Assembly (NCBI GenBank): GCA_023078555.1 | Contig: CM041201.1 | Coordinates: 2,859,713 to 2,923,712 of the forward strand | Reading direction: 5' to 3' | DNA: 64,000 bases | Source of the DNA: Ulva prolifera | Lineage: Eukaryota > Chlorophyta > Ulvophyceae > Ulvales > Ulvaceae | Position numbers and translations under genes: made by a program | The notes under the pieces: generated by a model | What the model saw: the letters and a program-made list of their open reading frames with translations, nothing else | What the model was told of the DNA's origin: nothing | Database searches by the model: none | Part shown: positions 59,083-64,000 of the stretch, piece by piece | How the letters are laid out: every line of letters begins with the position of its first letter | Numbering within the stretch: the first letter of the stretch is position 1

Positions 59083-61985
59083 AAGCCACCACGGTGAACG
59101 TCCTCCGCTCTGAGTCTGTGTGGTGTGTTTGCCTCATGGTTGTCGACTGTGGCAGGTGCTTCTGCTGGACAGGATGCAGTGATGGTGATGATGTACTTCA
59201 GAGAATGCCCTTCTGGTGTATGTTTGAAAGGCGTTGAGCATGCGTGGCGATTTGGAGAGATCCGGTGGATAGTGTATTCAGTATTAGGAAATGTAGTGGC
59301 GTACTTTCGGCTGGGGGTACAGCAACCTGTGGCCTGTCTGGCTGGGTAGGGGCATGGACCATGAGCCCCGCAGTGCCCCCAGCCTTGCAACTGCTCCTGG
59401 GCCTGCTCGGTCATGAGGATCGGCAGTTGACTTTTGAAGTGACGAAAGCAGGTTTGCTGCTGACAGTTGCGTGACGGACACGCCCTGCACGTCAGATTGA
59501 CGGTCTCTCGCCCGTCGTTCGGGGAGGGATGATGCGGGTTGCTCATGATGCGGCCTTGCCGTGTCCCAGCTGGCCTGAACGGCGGACGAGCTCTAGCAGC
59601 GCCCCGGCGCGAAAATGCGGAAACTCGGCCGCAGCTTGGATTTTTTTATCCACGCGGGCTGTTGCCATACGCAGTATGAATGTACCATAGATGTTCGCAG
59701 CTAAGTGCATGGCTTATTGGACGTTGCTGTAACGCTGTCGTGCACACACACGTGGATTAAACGACCCACTCAATGAATCTGAATGCATAACAACGCCCAG
59801 CTCGGAGAGGCAGGACACCATAGGCAAGGATACAGCTGAAGCAAAGACCCAGCTGGAAGAATGGGCCAATATGTACATGGGGGTCGCGGCGCCGTACATT
59901 GCTGAGGTCCTGCAAAGCTGCCGCCCTTGCGAAAATCGCAGTGGATCTGGGTGACCGTGTGGGAGCACACCTGCTGACCACAAGAAAACCTACACATGCT
60001 TGCCCCTTCGCAGAGCACGCCTTCCGCAGCAGGAACGTGCCATTCGCAGACCCGGGCGGACGAGGTACCCGGCCAGCACGATGCAATGCTGCATATCTGA
60101 GAGGCAAAGACAACCGAGGATTACAGCGGGCAACGGTGGCAGATTCTTCTACAACCTTCCAAAGGCGTTTGACTCTTCCAATGCAAGGACAAGTCACAAT
60201 CAGAGACAGCGGCCATGATTCTAGCTTGCCATTGCAACAGCATTCACCTGCGTGAAGGGGCGTGGGCCATGCCGTGTGGCTGATGTAGCAGGAGAGCCCT
60301 TTGTGTGACGTTGAATGTTTGTTTCATAGACACGAATACAAGGCGCGTACCTCTGCACGTAGGACTGCATGTTGGTAAGAGTTGAAGGCACCTGCAAACT
60401 GCATCATGTGGTGAGGGTCGGACGGATTCGTTGTTGCACTGCATCAGTCAAGGGTTCGCAGGACAGACACGACAAACGTACGCACGCTGCACCGATGTGC
60501 AAGCATCCTTCAAAGAGAGCACGAAAGACTACACACACCGCACACGCCCCATGACTGCTCAACACTGCATGCGGGGGATTTTTCAGGGAGGTCAGGGCCA
60601 GCGGCTGGGAGGGGTGGGAGCCTGGGCCGCTGCGGCTCTGCACATATGCACCTGGCGGTGTGTCTGGTTGACGTCACGGCCGTGGTGATCTGATCGAGTG
60701 CATGTGACTGGTTCCTGCTCAGTGTGATGGCAGTGGTGATCAGGGGGCATGGTGCTTGTATGCATGCCCACGCCGCAATGCTTGTGTGAGTGCTTGTGGC
60801 CGGCGGCAGGCATGGTCTTTGCTTTCGCCCTGCTGGGCAGTCCTGGGATCACACGATCAAGGCCTCCAGGTGAGGCTTGCACATTTTCATGGATTACTTT
60901 GGACAGAAACTGGATCACTGTAGCGTTTGCAGCTTCGTATTCCTCTGCCGCTCTGCGCGACTGCAGGCATGTGGAAATTGTATGATACCGTGGCCGCCAC
61001 AGGCTGTGGTGTTTGGATCTGCATCTGTGATTGCAGGCTAGAGCACCAAGAGTGCATCCCAGGAAGAGGCGGCTCATCCACGGGCGTGCCAAGGGCGAAA
61101 GAACCATGGTCCCATGGCCTTTCGAATTTCGGTGTTCAAAGCAAGAAGGTACACAAGCGCCGCCTGGTTGGGGTGTCTGATGCCGTGGCAGGAGGCCCAA
61201 TACCCTCGCCAGACAGACAGTTCCCGCTCGTATAATACATAGTCCACTCTGAAGTGAATTCGCTTGACAAAATCGATGCATTCGTTTACGCTGACATCTA
61301 CAGCCCATTGTTCACAGAAGCATGAGCCCGCACACAACCACTGGTTCAAAGCCGAGATCACAGGCTTTGAAATTGGAAGAACATGAGGAGCTATCGACTT
61401 CGAAAGGAGTAAGCCCAGGCATCGATGCCTGACCACACATGGGATCCCATGGTTCAGCTGCTCGACGGTTTCCAAATGCGTATTGGCAATTGGCAGAGCA
61501 ACCCACAAGCGGCTACAGTGTGTAACGATCATGTTCAGCATGCTGTCGGCTATATTTTCCAGGCTGCATCAATGCGGTGTATCACCTCCCTGAACCTTTC
61601 TCACTGTGGACAGCTGCGATGTCACCCGATGACTGTTGAGCCACACCACGGCATCACTTAACTGTGTAGCCCTATCGAGCTGACAGGTGACTGCAATAAG
61701 CATCCTGAAACCATCAGTTAAGCCATAACTAGACAGGTTCAGAACGCGCTTCGCGGCAGCATTAGGATGTGTCCACGAGTAGCTCCGACCAAGCCGGTCT
61801 GCAGAATCTTGAATCCACCCCAGGCCTTGGCCACGAAGCATGAAGGGACCAGCATGGAATCATGACCCTGTTTCGCAACAACTTCTACGGCGATGCTACT
61901 CACCATCTTGTAAAGCGTCCGTCTCGAGTCGTGTAGGATCCATTACCCGGTGACCGTTTGCGAACGCAGAAAGCTCTGAAACGAC
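59083..61985. other. no recognised gene
   Basis: About 2.9 kb with no confident exon. The minus-strand frame at 60592-61308 contains an exon-like piece (RRAAEEYEAANATVIQFLSK, near 60880-60960) preceded by a fair acceptor (CCTGCAG), but it could not be extended in either direction. A + strand frame at 59899-60255 has no family resemblance. Confidence 0.4.
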
Positions 61986-62207
61986 ATGTCTTCCACAGCT
62001 TCAGCGTCTGCTTACTGGCGGGTTGCGGGCCTGTCGTATCTGCAGTACAGCAATCTTTGTGCGACAATGCTGAGAGATGCTCTTAAGCAGCCCCTGAAGG
62101 AGGCAGCGAAGACACGAGAAATTGTGTACTTCAAGAACATCGTGTACGAGAACGGGGCACCTGTCAAGCAAGGTACGCCTCAAGTCTTGCTCTCCAAACG
62201 ACGGTGA
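61986..62207 (+). CDS. mitochondrial ATP synthase epsilon subunit
   Basis: The epsilon subunit of mitochondrial F1 is a small protein of the central stalk. The frame starts at the ATG at 61986 and reads [20 protein letters not shown], then [21 protein letters not shown] and [11 protein letters not shown], matching the family pattern (YWR.AGL.Y..Y.N.CA and R..LK.P....A..R). Read straight through it ends at 62207 with 73 residues, near the usual 50-75. There is also a donor-like CAAG|GTACGC at 62172-62173, so the last 11 residues may instead come from a downstream exon that I could not identify. The N terminus has no long presequence, as is normal for this subunit. Confidence 0.88.
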   Translation: MSSTASASAYWRVAGLSYLQYSNLCATMLRDALKQPLKEAAKTREIVYFKNIVYENGAPVKQGTPQVLLSKRR

Positions 62208-64000
62208 CAGCTCTGCATCAACTGCCAGTGATCCACCAGCACTTGTTGCTGACTGTTCAATCTCCACCTGATGAGGCGCTTTGTGTGCGGTGACCCTGTT
62301 TTGGCGTGCTGCCGTGGAACCATCGTGAAGTTCTTGCAGTTATGCACGACATGACAGAGCTCGCGACAACGGCAGATGGTGTGAGGGGAACAGCACCACC
62401 TGAATAAGACAGGGACTTGAAGATCTAGCTGCAGGGTATAGCTCTGCATTGCTTGCAGAGAGATAGCTGAACAGGTGGTGTTCAGGATCCCAAGATCATG
62501 CGCCAGGTGACATGTGTGCACAATCCACATGTTGTTGATGTCTGTTGTAACTGGTCCCCCAGCCATCCTCCAGAGCTACGGAGACATACATGTGGCAATG
62601 ATGATCGGCGTGTCACGGCAAGTAGGCTGGGGAATTGGCAGCCAGCTGCAGGCCATACGCAGCCTGTACACAAACAGCTGTGCCATGCAGCTGCTGGGAT
62701 GATTTACTTTTAAACGTCCCTCACATGGCAAGCTACGCAACAGATCGGGTCAAGGTCTACAAAATTTGCAGCAAGCCAGTTTGTGATCTAAGTGCAACAC
62801 CACCTGCCATGGAGTGCCCTGATTATCATTTGCATGTTGTACAGTGATCGTTCATGCTGTATATGAAATGATGTTGAGCATGGGTGGAGGCTGACTTGCA
62901 AGCAAGCTGTCATGCTGCCCCTGCACCTGCGGCACTCTGACAGGATGTGGAAAGAGCGCTTTTCACCACTCCAACAGGGAGCTGCATATGCTGCGCACCA
63001 CACGATCATCCCGATTATGTATTCTGTGGTAAGCACCATCCGATTCACAGAACTCCCAGACATTGTTATGCTCAGATTACGTTTGTACCAGGCACGCTGC
63101 ACACCAAACAGGTGTCATCCTTCACCATAGCCTCGGATCCCTGAGACGCACACAGATTGCGGAGTATTCGTGATGGCAGGAACAGCCTACGGCAGGCTTC
63201 TGCAAATACTCCCACCTTGCTGATTAGCTCTGCTCTGCTGCAGTCTCTCGGTATGGCCAGCAAGCTCAACACAGGCGCAGATGCAGGAAGCAGATATGGC
63301 CTTTCAATCGCAGAACATCAACGAACTCTATAGGTGATTGACAGCCCAGCTTCATCGGCTGTAGCGAAGCATCTGCTACAGCTAGAGTTAGTGTCCGTTT
63401 CGATCAGCACAGCCGTGCACCATGGCTGACATCACGAAGCACATAAGAGCCAAGTGTGAATACTTAAAAGCAGGAATAGGTCTCCTACTGTTCTGCATGA
63501 TTGACGCAAACAATGCTATCTGGATGCTTATGTTGAGTTTGATCAAGCTTCAATGGAACGGCTCAAGAATCATGACTCTGCACAGCATGGCACAGCGCCC
63601 TCAAATCACATGTGACACAATACAAGTGCATACATACAGACATTGCCAGCTATTCATGCCACAATGAGAAACTCATAAAAAGCAGCTGGGACTCTGGAAG
63701 CAGGAGCCTTTGCATGTGTTCCGTCGAATTTATAGCAGATATGTGCTGTGCAATGCCCATGTGAAATGTGATACCGGTGGTCATATGCAACAGAGGCGAT
63801 GTACCATGCTTCAGTGCGTCCACCGTACGTGGACTGAATTCATTCCACTCAAGATCTGGTTTCGTCGCTTTACCCGTTCCCAAGTGGCGAATGTACGGGC
63901 TTAGAGGCTTGTGGCAGATGGCATTGCATGCATGCATGCTTCGAGAAGCTTTTGTTGGCAGAACCCATCTACACAGCCGGCAACAAACAGAATATCTAAC
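62208..64000. other. no recognised gene
   Basis: Short open frames occur on both strands; none has family support. If the ATP synthase epsilon gene is spliced, its last exon would lie here. A + strand stretch at 62912-63025 (ending at a GTAAG-type donor) could be an exon of an unknown gene. Confidence 0.35.

Noticed and set aside
60592..61308. A 238-codon minus-strand frame with the exon-like piece RRAAEEYEAANATVIQFLSK.
   Set aside because: Only about 30 residues look coding; I could not join it in phase to any start or end.
1..64000. tRNA, rRNA, CRISPR or prokaryotic operon signals.
   Set aside because: Scanning by eye found no convincing tRNA arms, rRNA blocks, spaced repeat arrays or ribosome binding sites; the DNA is nuclear eukaryotic in character. 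Small ncRNA genes cannot be excluded without a covariance search.

Overview
The window reads as nuclear DNA of a flagellated green alga. Genes are split into many short exons, and exon phases can be joined across introns. There is a plant-type starch synthase III with three starch-binding modules, an intraflagellar transport protein (IFT20), mitochondrial proteins (a twin-CX9C protein and ATP synthase epsilon), an Integrator subunit, and remnants of a non-LTR retrotransposon. There are no operons and no bacterial signals. The exact taxon cannot be fixed from sequence alone; a chlorophyte or prasinophyte is my inference from the starch synthase plus the flagellar gene.

Layout from left to right. 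1-3.0 kb: nested 3' ends of a LINE and featureless DNA. 3.0-9.6 kb: two tandem CDC50/LEM3 (P4-ATPase beta subunit) genes on + with identical intron positions and phases. 10.1-11.5 kb (-): RluA-type pseudouridine synthase. 12.7-17.6 kb (+): a predicted 1245-residue coiled-coil protein. 18.1-22.9 kb (-): an Integrator subunit 4 (INTS4) homologue. 23.1-23.5 kb (+): IFT20, head to head with INTS4. 23.9-24.8 kb (-): a small basic LLPH/DUF2423-like protein. 25.9-29.5 kb (+): purple acid phosphatase. 29.5-38.1 kb: gene-poor, with an inverted LINE remnant at 35.4-36.2 kb. 38.1-47.8 kb (+): starch synthase III, reconstructed as 16 exons and 1555 residues. 49.4-51.5 kb (-): an unrecognised secretory membrane protein. 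52.0-52.8 kb (+): CHCHD2/MIX17-like twin-CX9C protein. 53.0-54.0 kb (-): an unrecognised multi-exon gene. 54.6-59.1 kb (+): a second coiled-coil protein with repeated RRPSSA motifs. 59.1-62.0 kb: no recognised gene. 62.0-62.2 kb (+): mitochondrial ATP synthase epsilon. The remainder is unassigned.

The genes do not form one pathway; they are ordinary eukaryotic neighbours covering starch synthesis, flagellum assembly, RNA processing, phosphate metabolism, lipid flippase function and mitochondrial energy. The features most worth a second look are a pervasive GTGCG(T/C) splice donor, a GC-AG intron and a possible poison exon in the starch synthase gene, sense-strand poly-C tracts inside introns, the tandem CDC50 pair, and the unrecognised membrane protein at 49.4-51.5 kb. 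Exon boundaries were derived by hand from splice consensus, phase agreement and family similarity; no transcript or database evidence was available.
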